From Sphingomonas yunnanensis (GTDB taxonomy: Bacteria > Pseudomonadota > Alphaproteobacteria > Sphingomonadales > Sphingomonadaceae): 64,000 bases of DNA. Numbering within the stretch: position 1 is the stretch's first letter; each line of letters starts with the position of its first letter. The translations under genes and the position numbers were made by a program. Below the pieces are notes generated by a model, which was not told the DNA's origin, did not search any database, and worked only from the letters and a program-made list of their open reading frames with translations. The stretch lies in NCBI RefSeq assembly GCF_019898765.1, contig NZ_JAIOKB010000001.1, positions 1 through 64,000 on the forward strand, given 5' to 3'. Positions 1-9,240 of this stretch are shown here, one piece after another.

Positions 1-1033
1 TGCGGCGCGACAGGTCGTCCGAGGCCTGGCGGATGTCGCTGGCGCCGTTGGTGATCCCCTCGGCGCTGGCGTTGACCGCGGTGAGCGTGCCCGCGACCGA
101 CTGCATCGCGTTGTTGAAGTCGTCCTTGAGCTTGGCGAAGGGGCCGGTCAGCTCGGCCGCGATCCGCGCGGTCAGGTCGCCGCGCGCGAGCGAGTCGAGC
201 CCGCTGCCGACGCTGTCGACGATCAGGCGGGTCTGCTCCTGCTTGGCGCGCTCGGCGGCGACGAGCTGGTCGCGGAACGCCACCATCGAGGAGGCGAGCT
301 CGCCCACCTCGTCGCGCCGGGGATCGACCGCGACTTCGGCGTCGAGGTCACCCGCGCCGAGCCGGCGCATCGTCGCGGTCATCGCCGTCAGCGGCGTGGC
401 GATGCCGCGGATCAGCGAGAGCAGCATGAAAACGGTGAGCGCGAGCACCGCGACGGCGATCGCGATCGAGGCGTTGCGCGACCAGACGTAGGTGGCGGTC
501 GCGGCGGCCATGTCCTTGTCCATCAGCTCGACTTGGATGCGCTGCATCTCGGCCGCGTCGTCGTTGGCGCGGTCGAAGACCGACTTGCTGCGACGATAGT
601 TCGCGAGCGCCTCCTTGTTGAGGTTCTGGTGCGACAATTGCATCGTCACCCGCGACTGCGCCAGGAAGTCGGCCCAATGCTGGCGGAACGTGCGGAACGA
701 CGTGATCGCGACAGGCGCGGTGAGATTGCGGTCGAGGAAGTCCATGCTGGTATCGATCAGCGCGATGCGCTTGGTCGCGTCCTGCTCCGATGCGGCGATG
801 CTCTCGGGTTCATCCGACAGGATGCTGGTGGCCTCGGCGACGCGATAGTCCGATGTCGCCGTGTTGATCGTGGCGATCGCGACGAGCTTATCCCGGCGGC
901 TGCGGCCCAGCGTTTCGGCGTAGTCGTTCAATTTGCTCTGCGAGTCGATCGACATCGCCGCCATCGCGACCAAGGCGGCAGCGAGGATGCCGAAGGCGGT
1001 GAGCAGCTTGGCGCTGATCTTCATGTTCTTCAT
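1..1033 (-). CDS. Methyl-accepting chemotaxis protein, N-terminal part (cut by window edge)
   Basis: Inner-membrane chemoreceptor that would pass ligand signals to CheA/CheW. The reading frame starts at an ATG at 1033 (MKNMKISAKLLTAFGILAAALVAM), giving a first membrane segment at residues 8-27, then a helical periplasmic region of about 150 residues of the four-helix-bundle type, a second membrane segment (ALTVFMLLSLI) and a HAMP domain (RGIATPLTAMTATMRRLGAGDLDAEV, then DEVGEL). The frame is still open at base 1, so the C-terminal signalling and methylation region lies outside the window. A GAGG is present about 12 nt upstream of the start. The ligand cannot be told. Confidence 0.9.
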   Translation of the reverse strand, partial: MKNMKISAKLLTAFGILAAALVAMAAMSIDSQSKLNDYAETLGRSRRDKLVAIATINTATSDYRVAEATSILSDEPESIAASEQDATKRIALIDTSMDFLDRNLTAPVAITSFRTFRQHWADFLAQSRVTMQLSHQNLNKEALANYRRSKSVFDRANDDAAEMQRIQVELMDKDMAAATATYVWSRNASIAIAVAVLALTVFMLLSLIRGIATPLTAMTATMRRLGAGDLDAEVAVDPRRDEVGELASSMVAFRDQLVAAERAKQEQTRLIVDSVGSGLDSLARGDLTARIAAELTGPFAKLKDDFNNAMQSVAGTLTAVNASAEGITNGASDIRQASDDLSRR

Positions 1034-1228
1034 GGAAGGGACCTCAGGATGATGAGGTCAAGATAAGGCCGATCTGTTTCTAATCTGTTAGCGCAAATCG
1101 CTGTCTCAATCTGGTGTTTACCATTACGCGCTTAGCATGGTTAGTCGATGGTGAAGTCTGCCGCCCTATCCGACACCACCCGCCCTCGCCGCGGCGGCGG
1201 CTCGCGCGCGGTCAGGGGCTGAGCGGCG

Positions 1229-1633
1229 ATGACGCGGCTCCGGCACCTGATCGAGCGGCGCCCGGTCGCGGTGGCCTGGCTGCTGCTGATCGCGATGGCG
1301 CTTCGACTGATCGTGCCCGCCGGCTTCATGCCCGCCGGTGCGGCGCGCGGTCTCACGCTGGTCGCCTGCCCCGAATGGGGTGCGGTGCCGACGATGGCGG
1401 CGCATCACGCGGCACACGAACGCACTGGCCACGGCGAGCCGCACCGCCACACCGAACCGCCCTGCGCCTTCGCCGGTCTGGGCCTGCCCACGCTCGCCGC
1501 GGGCGACTTCTCACCGCTGGCTCCTCGCATCGACGCCGTAGCGCTCGCCGCGACGGCGCACGGCCGGGCGCTCCGGCTCGCTGCGGCTGACCGCCTCCGC
1601 CCGCCCGCGCAGGCGCCGCCCGCGCCCGTCTGA
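1229..1633 (+). CDS. Histidine-rich exported protein, DUF2946-like
   Basis: Protein of 134 residues with one hydrophobic N-terminal segment (VAVAWLLLIAMALRLIVPAGFMPAG), compatible with a signal peptide or anchor, then a His-rich stretch (AAHHAAHERTGHGEPHRHTEPPC). This layout resembles the small DUF2946-type proteins often found next to TonB receptors linked to copper in proteobacteria. It lies 85 nt upstream of such a receptor on the same strand, so the two are probably co-transcribed. Metal binding is inferred only from His clustering. The family assignment is tentative. Confidence 0.6.
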   Translation: MTRLRHLIERRPVAVAWLLLIAMALRLIVPAGFMPAGAARGLTLVACPEWGAVPTMAAHHAAHERTGHGEPHRHTEPPCAFAGLGLPTLAAGDFSPLAPRIDAVALAATAHGRALRLAAADRLRPPAQAPPAPV

Positions 1634-1718
1634 CCCCCGACCATCCGCCCCGCGCCCTGTGGCGCGCGGGCCTGTCAGCGGCGGCGTGCCCCTCGGCGCG
1701 CGAGCGATCGGAACCCTC

Positions 1719-3731
1719 ATGTCTCGTCAATTTCTCTCCGCGGGCGCGGTCGTGCTCGCCTGTCTTCCCGCCGTGGCGCGCGCGCAGGACGCGCCCGACC
1801 CGACCTCAACCACCGGTGTCACGATCGGCGAGGTGGTCGTCACCGCGCGCTCGATGACCCGCTCCACCGGCGAGGTGCTCACCTCGGTCGACCTGCTCGG
1901 CGGCGACGTCGCGCAGCGACAGAACGTCGACAATGCCTGGGAGCTGTTCGCGCGGCTGCCCGGCGTCGTGCTGACCGACTTCGGCCAGGGCACCACCTCG
2001 GGGCGCTTCTCGATCCGCGGCTTCAACGGCGAGGGCGAGATCAACGCGGTCAAGCTGCTGATCGACGGCATCCCATCGAACGACAATGCCGGGCGGATGG
2101 ACTTCATCGACCTGGTCTCTCCGCTGGCGATCGGCTCGGTCGAGCTGGTGCGCGGCACCTCCGACCCGCGCTGGGGGCTCCACGCCATCGCGGGCAGCGC
2201 CAATATCATCACCCGCAGCGGCGGCACCTATCTCGACACGCGGGTCAGCGCGGGCGCGTTCGGGACCGCCGAGGCGCAGCTCGCCGCCGGCGCCGAGACC
2301 GGGCGGCTCAGCCAGAACCTCGCGCTCGGCTATCGCCGCTCGGACGGCTATCGCGACCATGCCGGTTTCGACCGGTTGACCCTGTCGGGCAAGTGGCGGC
2401 TCGATCTCGGCGACGCGCAGCTCGGGCTGATCGCACGCCACAGTCGCGCCGCGGCGGACGAGCCGGGCTATCTCACCGACGCCGACGCGTACACCGTCCG
2501 GCGCCGTTCCTACCCGGTATCGGCGGGCGACGGCGGCACGCGCGAGCTCGGCCAATATGCGCTGACGCTCGACGCCGCGCCCAGCGAGCACGTCGCGCTA
2601 TCGCTGAGCGGCTATGCCAACATGATCGACGACAATCGCTACGTTCGCTTCTCCGCAGGCGTGCCGCAGCAGCAGCGGCTCACCGAGGAGCAGCAATATG
2701 GCGTCGTCGGCGCGGTCCACTGGCACGCCGCGCCGTGGCTGATGGCGGAGGCGGGCGGCGACGTGCAATGGCAGCACAATATCGGTCGGCGTTGGACGAC
2801 CGATAACCGCCGCGTCGTCGCCGCGACGCGTGACCAGGACATCGACCTGACCGTCGGCGGCGGTTACGTCCAGGTGGTGCTGAACCCGCTGCGCTGGCTG
2901 CGCGTGACGCCGGCGTGGCGGCTCGACCGCGTCGGCGGCGATTACGTCAACCGGCTCAACGGCCGCGGCTATCCGGTCAACGATTACGGCACGATCAGCC
3001 AGCCCAAGCTGTCGGTCGCGGTCGAGCCGATCGCCGGCGTGACCGCTTATGGCAATTACGGGCGTACCTTCCAGATCGGCGCTGGCTCTGGCGCCTTCAT
3101 CGTGCCGCCGCGCGCGCGCGACCTCGCGCCCTCGATCAACGAGGGCTTTGAGGCGGGCGTGCGGCTGGCGCGCGGGCGATGGCTGACCGCGCGCGCGGCG
3201 CTGTGGCAGCAGACCGCGAGCGGCGAGCTGCGCCGCCGGCTCAACGACCCGGCGGGCGAGTTCGACAATCTCGGCGCGACGCGGCGGCGCGGCTTCGACT
3301 TCGAGGCGAGCCTCCAGGCCGGGCGCGGCTGGTCGGCCTGGGCGAGCTGGTCGCGTCAGAAAGCGTTGATCCGCGTGCCGGACCCGGCGACGCCGTCGCA
3401 GGCGGGCAACGAGATCGACCACGTGCCGCACGACGTCTACACCGCGGGGCTCGAATGGGCGCCGCGCGGTGGCCGCTGGCGCGGGTCGCTGTGGGGCAAC
3501 GGTCAGTCGTCGTACGAGCTTACGCCGGCCGACGCGCAGGGGCGCTACGGCCGCTATGTGCAGCTCACCGCGGAGGCGGGCTACCAATTGACCCGCGCGG
3601 TCGAGTTGTCACTGCAACTCCGCAATCTCGCGAACGACCGCCACGAATATGTCTGGTACGACGGCGCGCAGCGGCTCCACGCGCCCGCCGACCCGCGCAC
3701 GCTGGCGGGGGCGGTGCGGGCGCGGTTCTAG
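1719..3731 (+). CDS. TonB-dependent outer-membrane receptor (670 aa)
   Basis: Outer-membrane active importer energised by TonB/ExbBD. The ATG at 1719 gives a clean signal peptide (MSRQFLSAGAVVLACLPAVARAQD); an in-frame ATG further upstream would bury it. The plug domain follows (EVVVTARSMTRSTGEVLTSVDLLGG, then LFARLPGVVLTDFGQGTTSGRFSIRGF, DGIPSNDNAGRMDFIDLVSP). A long barrel with alternating aromatic residues follows, ending in 'GAVRARF' with the terminal Phe typical of outer-membrane barrels. The length is normal for a siderophore or metal receptor. The substrate is unknown; the His-rich gene just upstream suggests a metal such as copper, which is inference. Confidence 0.9.
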   Translation: MSRQFLSAGAVVLACLPAVARAQDAPDPTSTTGVTIGEVVVTARSMTRSTGEVLTSVDLLGGDVAQRQNVDNAWELFARLPGVVLTDFGQGTTSGRFSIRGFNGEGEINAVKLLIDGIPSNDNAGRMDFIDLVSPLAIGSVELVRGTSDPRWGLHAIAGSANIITRSGGTYLDTRVSAGAFGTAEAQLAAGAETGRLSQNLALGYRRSDGYRDHAGFDRLTLSGKWRLDLGDAQLGLIARHSRAAADEPGYLTDADAYTVRRRSYPVSAGDGGTRELGQYALTLDAAPSEHVALSLSGYANMIDDNRYVRFSAGVPQQQRLTEEQQYGVVGAVHWHAAPWLMAEAGGDVQWQHNIGRRWTTDNRRVVAATRDQDIDLTVGGGYVQVVLNPLRWLRVTPAWRLDRVGGDYVNRLNGRGYPVNDYGTISQPKLSVAVEPIAGVTAYGNYGRTFQIGAGSGAFIVPPRARDLAPSINEGFEAGVRLARGRWLTARAALWQQTASGELRRRLNDPAGEFDNLGATRRRGFDFEASLQAGRGWSAWASWSRQKALIRVPDPATPSQAGNEIDHVPHDVYTAGLEWAPRGGRWRGSLWGNGQSSYELTPADAQGRYGRYVQLTAEAGYQLTRAVELSLQLRNLANDRHEYVWYDGAQRLHAPADPRTLAGAVRARF

Positions 3732-3768
3732 CGGCGGCTCGGCACGGGTAGAACCTGCGGCGCTGCGC

Positions 3769-3954
3769 TCAGGCGTCCGGCAGCTTCGCGCCGAGCTGGC
3801 GGGCGACGCGCGCCACCTCCTCGTCGCTGGGCGGATCGGGCAGGTTCTCGCTCGGCAGCAGCGCGTCGTCGGGGATGCCGGGCGCGCCGCTCGCCAGCGG
3901 CTCGTCGACGGCGCGGTCGTTCGCGCCGGCCGTGATCTTCTCGCTCTCGCTCAT
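3769..3954 (-). CDS. Small acidic hypothetical protein (61 aa)
   Basis: Reads MSESEKITAGANDRAVDEP and ends VARVARQLGAKLPDA. The start is fixed by a strong GAGGAGAG ribosome-binding site 3-10 nt upstream of the ATG at 3954. It is rich in Asp, Glu and Pro and has no membrane segment or recognised domain. It lies between the receptor and the DUF2945 gene on the opposite strand. Function unknown; the clear ribosome-binding site is the main support. Confidence 0.6.
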   Translation of the reverse strand: MSESEKITAGANDRAVDEPLASGAPGIPDDALLPSENLPDPPSDEEVARVARQLGAKLPDA

Positions 3955-4074
3955 CGCTCTCTCCTCGGAACCGCGACCTCCAACCCGCGAGCGCGCGAAA
4001 CGCCGCATCCGCGGCGCGAAGGAACAAGCGGCGGGCTAATCCACTTTAGTCCGACGAGCCACAGGAGAGCAGCC

Positions 4075-4284
4075 ATGACGAAGACCCTCAAGGCCGGCGA
4101 CAAGGTGAAGTGGGATACGCCGCAGGGCCAGACCAGCGGGAAAGTGGTGAAGAAGGAGACCAAGACCACGAAGGCCGGCGGCCACACCGCCAAGGCGAGC
4201 AAGGACGACCCTCAGTACCGCGTCAAGAGCGACAAGTCGGGCAAGGAAGCGGTCCACAAGCCGGACGAGCTGAAGAAGGCGTGA
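4075..4284 (+). CDS. DUF2945 (hypervirulence-associated TUDOR-like) small protein
   Basis: A 69-residue Lys-rich protein. The core GDKVKWDTPQGQTSGKVVKK is the hallmark of the DUF2945/HVA1 TUDOR-like family, followed by a Lys/Thr-rich linker and PQYRVKSDKSGKEAVHKPDELKK. GGAG lies 8-12 nt before the ATG at 4075. Members are small basic proteins of unknown biochemical role, widespread in proteobacteria; nucleic-acid binding is often supposed but not shown. The frame continues open upstream, but the ribosome-binding site and family start support this ATG. Confidence 0.85.
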   Translation: MTKTLKAGDKVKWDTPQGQTSGKVVKKETKTTKAGGHTAKASKDDPQYRVKSDKSGKEAVHKPDELKKA

Positions 4285-4360
4285 GGGTGAGAGCAGGCTG
4301 TGGATAGGGCGGCCTCGCGAGGCTGCAATAATCCACCGCGATCCGTCGTGTCCTACTACC

Positions 4361-4452
4361 GTCATCGAAGCGAAGGTCGGGATCCACCGCGCCGGAACCT
4401 CACTCGCCGGAGAATACGCGGACGAGTGTACTCCGGCCTACGCCGGGATGAC
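4361..4452. repeat. REP-like intergenic inverted repeat
   Basis: The 230-nt gap after the DUF2945 gene holds no gene. It carries a segment that begins gtcatcgaagcgaaggtcggg and ends cctacgccgggatgac, with inner complementary parts (ccggagaatac / gtgtactccgg). Similar 'cgtcatcc...gggatga' elements sit between other genes of this window, as is common in sphingomonad genomes. Confidence 0.5.
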
Positions 4453-4514
4453 GGAGCAGGTGGGCAGTTGTGAAGCCGGTTGTCGCGGACGATCAAGAAC
4501 GGGCTCGCAGGCCC

Positions 4515-5255
4515 TCAGCGCCCCGCCATGTCCGTCAACGCTTGCCGCACCACCGGCGTCAAGCGATCGGCGATCCGCGCCACCCCGCTGGCGTTCGGAT
4601 GAACCCCGTCGAGGAGCATCAGCGCCCGGTTGCCGATCACGCCGTCGAGGATGAACGGGTACAGTGGCGCGTGATGCTGCTTCGCTAGCGCAGGGTAGAT
4701 GGCGTTGAACCGTCCCGCATAGTCAGGCCCGAGGTTCGGCGGCGCGAGCATGCCGGTCAGCACCACCGGAATGCGCCGCTTCTCCAACTCGTCGAGCATC
4801 GCCGCGAGATTATCGCGCGTCACTTTGGGGTCGAGCTGGCGCAGCACGTCGTTGCCGCCGAGCCCGAGCAGCACCAGGTCGGGCGCCTTGCCGAGCCGGT
4901 CGAGCGTGTAGCCGAGCCGCCGTCGGCCGTCGGAGGTCGTGTCACCCGACACGCCGGCGTTGACCAGCCGCGCGTTGATCCCCCCGGCGCGCAGCCGCGC
5001 CTGGATCGCGTCGGGCAGGCTCTGTCCGCGGCCCAGCCCATAGCCGGCGTAGAGGCTGTCGCCGAGCGCGAGTATCGTCCGCTCGGGCCCGCTCACCGGC
5101 ACGGTGGCGACCGGCGCGGGCGGGGCCTCGCTGTCGTTGCCGCTGACGCGCGGCCCGTCCGGAGCAGAGTCGTCGCGCGGCGAACAGCCCGCGACCAACA
5201 GCGCGGCTTGGAGAAGCGCCGCCGGCGCCGCATATGTCAGATATGATCGCGTCAC
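4515..5255 (-). CDS. tesA: TesA-like SGNH/GDSL arylesterase, lipoprotein
   Basis: Multifunctional acyl-CoA thioesterase / arylesterase of the SGNH hydrolase fold, acting in the envelope. The N-terminal segment ends in a lipobox (LLVAGC, Cys24), so the mature protein should be a lipoprotein. Catalytic blocks are visible: GDSLYAGYG (nucleophile Ser), the Gly of NAGVSGDT, GGND, and DGVHPNASG (catalytic Asp and His). The length of 246 aa is normal after adding a 35-residue linker. It is divergent from an ABC transporter pair, the same association as tesA-ybbA-ybbP in Escherichia coli. Only 20 nt separate the two start codons. Confidence 0.9.
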   Translation of the reverse strand: MTRSYLTYAAPAALLQAALLVAGCSPRDDSAPDGPRVSGNDSEAPPAPVATVPVSGPERTILALGDSLYAGYGLGRGQSLPDAIQARLRAGGINARLVNAGVSGDTTSDGRRRLGYTLDRLGKAPDLVLLGLGGNDVLRQLDPKVTRDNLAAMLDELEKRRIPVVLTGMLAPPNLGPDYAGRFNAIYPALAKQHHAPLYPFILDGVIGNRALMLLDGVHPNASGVARIADRLTPVVRQALTDMAGR

Positions 5256-5275
5256 TTACGCCCTGGCTCCGCTGA

Positions 5276-5947
5276 ATGTCGCCGCCGCATATGGTCATCG
5301 CCGCGCGCGATGTAAGGCTCACGCTCGGCGGCGCCGAGCCGGTCGAGATTCTCCGCGGGGTCGATCTCCAGGTCGCGGCGGGCGAGAGCGTGGCGCTGCT
5401 CGGCGCCTCGGGATCGGGCAAGTCGTCGCTGATGGCGGTGCTCGCCGGATTGGAGCGCGCCACCTCGGGCAGCGTCGAGGTGACGGGGCTCGACTTCGCC
5501 GCGCTCGACGAGGACTCGCTCGCGGTGGCGCGGCGCGGCCGGATCGGCATCGTGCTCCAGGCCTTCCACCTGCTGCCGACGATGACCGCGCGCGAGAACG
5601 TGATGGTGCCGCTGGAGCTGCAGGGCGCGGGTGACGCGCGCGCTCGCGCCGAGGCCGAGCTCGCGGCGGTCGGACTGGCGCACCGGCTCGACCATTACCC
5701 CGCGCAGCTCTCTGGCGGCGAGCAGCAGCGCGTCGCGATCGCGCGCGCGCTGGCACCGCGTCCCTCGCTGGTGTTCGCCGATGAGCCGACCGGCAACCTC
5801 GACGCCGCGACCGGTGCGCGCGTCGTCGACCTGCTGTTCGAGCGGCGCCACGCCAGTGACGCCAGCCTGGTCATCATCACCCACGACCCGGAGCTGGCGC
5901 GGCGCTGTGACCGGATCGTCGAACTCGCCGATGGGCGGCTGCGATGA
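5276..5947 (+). CDS. ybbA: ABC transporter ATP-binding protein, YbbA/LolD type
   Basis: ATPase subunit of a MacB/LolCDE-like exporter. Walker A GASGSGKSS, signature LSGGEQQRVAIARAL, Walker B LVFADEPTGNLD and H-loop IITHD are all present. Its stop overlaps the start of the large permease gene by 4 nt, so the two are translationally coupled. The start may be the ATG at 5276 or the one at 5291 (MVIAARDVRL); neither has a convincing ribosome-binding site. The YbbA/YbbP pair is thought to work with the neighbouring esterase, but its substrate is not established. Confidence 0.9.
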   Translation: MSPPHMVIAARDVRLTLGGAEPVEILRGVDLQVAAGESVALLGASGSGKSSLMAVLAGLERATSGSVEVTGLDFAALDEDSLAVARRGRIGIVLQAFHLLPTMTARENVMVPLELQGAGDARARAEAELAAVGLAHRLDHYPAQLSGGEQQRVAIARALAPRPSLVFADEPTGNLDAATGARVVDLLFERRHASDASLVIITHDPELARRCDRIVELADGRLR

Positions 5948-8442
5948 GCGGCTGGGCGCTGGCCTGGCGGCTCGCCCGACGCGAGCTGTCGCTTCGCTTC
6001 AAGGGCCTGCGCCTGCTGCTGCTATGCCTCTTCCTCGGCGTCGGCGCGCTCGCCGCGATCGGCAGCCTGACCCAGGCGATCACCGGCGAGCTGGCCGCGC
6101 GCGGGCGGGTGCTGCTCGGCGGCGACGTCGAGGTCGCGATCTCGCAGCGGGCGGCGGATCCGGACGAGCGCGCCGCGATCGCGCGGCTCGGGCGCGTGTC
6201 CGAGACGGTGCGGATGCAGTCGATGGCCGTGGCGCGCGACGGTGCCACCGCACCGGTGCAGCTCAAGGCGGTCGACGCGGCCTATCCGCTCTACGGTCGC
6301 CTGACGCTCGCGGGGGGACAAGCGGTGCGTGTCATCGGTGCCGACACCGCCTATGTCGCGCCCGCGCTGGTCGAGCGGCTGGGCCTGCGCGTCCACGACC
6401 CCCTGCGGCTCGGCGCCGCCACCTTCCGAGTCGCCGGCGTGATCGCGGACGAGCCCGATCGGCTGAGTGAGGGCTTCAGCTTCGGCCCGGTCGTGCTGGT
6501 GTCGAGCGCTGGGCTGGCGCGGACCGGGCTGGTGCAACCCGGGAGCCTGTACGAGACCAAATACCGCGTCGCGATCGGCGCGCGCGACCCTGCCGCGACG
6601 GTGGCAAGCTTCGGCAGGCGCTTCGCCGCGGCGGGATGGGAGACGCGCACGCGCGACCGCGCCTCACCCGGCGCCAGCCGCTTCATCGCGCGCATGGGCG
6701 AGTTCCTCACGCTGGTCGGGCTCGCCGCGCTGGTGATCGCGGGGATCGGCGTCGGCAACGGCGTCTCCTCCTATCTCGAGCAGCGCCGCGCGAGCGTGGC
6801 GATGCTCAAGGTGCTCGGTGCGACGTCGGCGACGGTGACTCGGGTCTATCTCATCCAGGTGCTCGCGGTGGCGGGGGTGGGGATCGCGCTCGGTCTCGCC
6901 GCCGGGCTGGTCGCGGTGCCGCTGGTCGGCGCGCTCGCCGGCGCGGTGCTGCCGGTGGCGCCCGGCTTCGTCGTGGCCCCGCTGCCGCTCGCGCTGGCGG
7001 CGCTTTACGGGCTCCTGATCGCGCTCGCCTTCTGCGCGCCCGCGCTGGTGGCGGCGGGGCGTGTGCCCGCCGCCGCGCTGCTGCGCGGCGTTCACGACCG
7101 GCGCGCGCGCGGCGGGCGCCTCGCCGCCGCCTGGATGGTCGCGGCGGCGGCCGCGCTCGTCGCGCTGGTGCTGGCGACGAGTGAGCGGCCGCTGTTCGCC
7201 GCCGGCTTTCTCGGTGCCGCCGCGGCGACGCTGCTGCTGCTCGTTGCGCTCGGCTGCGCGGTGCGCTGGCTCGCCGCGCGTATCCCGCCGCCGCGGCGCC
7301 CGCTGCCACGGCTCGCGCTTGCCGCGCTCCACCGTCCAGGCGCGCGGACCGTGGCGCTGGTGGTGGCGCTCGGTCTCGGGCTGACCTTGTTCGTGCTGCT
7401 CGCGACGATCCGCACCAGCCTCGATGGCAATATAACCCGCAGCGTGCCCGAGCGTGCGCCCGCCTTGTTCGTGCTCGACGTGCCGCCCGAGCGCGAGCGC
7501 GACTTCCGCGCCACCGTCGCTGCGGCCTCGCCCGGCGCTGGGATCGCCACCGTTCCGCTCATGCGCGGCACGATCACCGGCTATGCCCGGACGCGCGTCG
7601 CCGATCTCGCTGTGATCCCGGAGGGTGCCTGGGCGCTGCGCGGCGAGCGCGGCCTGACCTTCGCCTCGGCGCTGCCCGCAGGCAGCACGCTCAGCGCCGG
7701 CCATTGGTGGAGCGCGGTCGAGGCGCGCCGTCCTTTGGTCTCCGTCGACGAGCGGCTGGCGCAGTCGCTCGGGCTCGAGATCGGCGACCCGCTGACGATC
7801 TCGGTGCTGGGGCTTGAGCGCACCGCCACTGTCGCCTCGTTCCGCCGCATCGCCTGGGACACGCTCGGCTTCAACTTCGTGCTGGTGTTCTCGCCCGGCG
7901 CGCTGGCCGACGTGCCGCACAATCTCGCCGCGACGATCGACATGCCCGCGGCGCGCACCGGTGCGGTGACCCGCGCGCTGCTCCCACGATTCCCCTCACT
8001 GTCGGTGATCGAGGTCGGCGGCGTGCTCGCGCAGGTACAGACCGTGGTGCGCCAGATGGCCACCGCGATCGCGGCCGCGGCGGGCGTGGCGGTGCTCGCC
8101 GGCATCGCCGTGCTGGTCGGCGCGATCGCCGCGGCGCGCGCGACGCGGACCTACGACGCGGTGGTGCTCAAGGTGCTCGGCGCGACGCGACGGCAGGTGC
8201 TGGTGATGCAGCTGCTCGAATATGCGCTGCTGGCGCTGGTGGCGGCGGCGGTGGCGCTGCTGCTCGGGGTAGCGGGCGGCTGGTATGTGGTTACCCAGCT
8301 GTTCGGTTTCGATTGGCTGCCTGACTGGGGTGCGGTGACGGCGACCCTGCTGGTCGGCGTCGCGGCGACCGTGGTGATCGGCGTGGCGGGCAGCCTGCCG
8401 GTGCTGCGTGCCCGACCAGCGGCGGCGCTCCGCGAGCTGTGA
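5944..8442 (+). CDS. ybbP: FtsX-like ABC permease, YbbP type (832 aa)
   Basis: Large inner-membrane permease with two FtsX-like halves. There is an N-terminal membrane helix (LLLLCLFLGVGALAAIGSLTQAI), a periplasmic domain, three helices around residues 255-380, another helix pair, a second periplasmic domain, and C-terminal helices ending in GSLPVLRARPAAALREL. 'VLKVLGATRRQVL' and 'MLKVLGATSATV' are the repeated FtsX coupling motifs. The length matches E. coli YbbP (about 800 aa). It is coupled to the ATPase gene by a 4-nt overlap. Transport substrate unknown. Confidence 0.88.
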   Translation: MSGWALAWRLARRELSLRFKGLRLLLLCLFLGVGALAAIGSLTQAITGELAARGRVLLGGDVEVAISQRAADPDERAAIARLGRVSETVRMQSMAVARDGATAPVQLKAVDAAYPLYGRLTLAGGQAVRVIGADTAYVAPALVERLGLRVHDPLRLGAATFRVAGVIADEPDRLSEGFSFGPVVLVSSAGLARTGLVQPGSLYETKYRVAIGARDPAATVASFGRRFAAAGWETRTRDRASPGASRFIARMGEFLTLVGLAALVIAGIGVGNGVSSYLEQRRASVAMLKVLGATSATVTRVYLIQVLAVAGVGIALGLAAGLVAVPLVGALAGAVLPVAPGFVVAPLPLALAALYGLLIALAFCAPALVAAGRVPAAALLRGVHDRRARGGRLAAAWMVAAAAALVALVLATSERPLFAAGFLGAAAATLLLLVALGCAVRWLAARIPPPRRPLPRLALAALHRPGARTVALVVALGLGLTLFVLLATIRTSLDGNITRSVPERAPALFVLDVPPERERDFRATVAAASPGAGIATVPLMRGTITGYARTRVADLAVIPEGAWALRGERGLTFASALPAGSTLSAGHWWSAVEARRPLVSVDERLAQSLGLEIGDPLTISVLGLERTATVASFRRIAWDTLGFNFVLVFSPGALADVPHNLAATIDMPAARTGAVTRALLPRFPSLSVIEVGGVLAQVQTVVRQMATAIAAAAGVAVLAGIAVLVGAIAAARATRTYDAVVLKVLGATRRQVLVMQLLEYALLALVAAAVALLLGVAGGWYVVTQLFGFDWLPDWGAVTATLLVGVAATVVIGVAGSLPVLRARPAAALREL

Positions 8443-8604
8443 GGAGCAACGCGTCGACGTGACGATATCGCGACGCTGAGCGTGGCTCATCATATCCCTG
8501 AATGATGCGGTTGATCCACATAGGCCTGACGCGCGTTAGGATCCTGTTGAGTCGACAGGGACTTGGACGCTGCGCCCGGGAGGGCAGGAAGAGGGATGCC
8601 GGCG

Positions 8605-9240
8605 ATGTCGGACACAGCAGAATTCGCGCTCTCGCGCCGCGGGGTGCTCGCCGGGAGCGCCGCCAGCGCGGTCGCCGCGGCGGCACCGGCTGAAACGATG
8701 CCGCAGCGGACGCCTTCGGGTGCCACCCCGACGATGCCGGTGCGCCTCACCGTCAACGGCGAGAAGCGCGAGTTGGCGCTCGACCCGCGCACTACGCTGC
8801 TCGACGCGCTGCGCGAGCATCTCCACCTCACCGGCACCAAGAAGGGCTGCGACCACGGCCAGTGCGGCGCCTGCACCGTGATCGTCGAGGGGCGGCGGAT
8901 CAACTCCTGCCTCAGCCTCGCGCTGCAGCACGACGGCGACGAGATCACCACGATCGAGGGGCTGGGCACGCCCGACAAGCTCCACCCGATGCAGGCCGCC
9001 TTCGTGAAGCACGACGGCTATCAGTGCGGCTATTGCACGCCCGGACAGATCTGTTCGGCGGTGGCGGTGCTCGACGAGATCAAGCGCGACGTGCCCAGCC
9101 ACGTCCAGGGTGACCTCACCGCCAAGGCACGCTTCAGCAACATGGAGCTGCGCGAGCGCATGAGCGGCAACATCTGCCGCTGCGGCGCCTATTCGAACAT
9201 CGCGGAGGCCGTCGCCGACGTCGCGGGAGAGCGCGCATGA
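8605..9240 (+). CDS. paoA: Periplasmic aldehyde oxidoreductase, 2Fe-2S subunit (PaoA type)
   Basis: Iron-sulfur subunit of a xanthine-oxidase-family aldehyde oxidoreductase. The Tat signal is [19 protein letters not shown]. The ferredoxin-type cluster is [22 protein letters not shown] in two parts, and the second cluster uses CGYCTPGQ and CRCG. The ATG at 8605 is chosen because GAGGG lies 9 nt upstream; an ATG at 8596 is possible but too close to it. The gene overlaps the next by 4 nt. It heads a three-gene operon in the order small-medium-large subunit, as in paoABC. Confidence 0.93.
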   Translation: MSDTAEFALSRRGVLAGSAASAVAAAAPAETMPQRTPSGATPTMPVRLTVNGEKRELALDPRTTLLDALREHLHLTGTKKGCDHGQCGACTVIVEGRRINSCLSLALQHDGDEITTIEGLGTPDKLHPMQAAFVKHDGYQCGYCTPGQICSAVAVLDEIKRDVPSHVQGDLTAKARFSNMELRERMSGNICRCGAYSNIAEAVADVAGERA

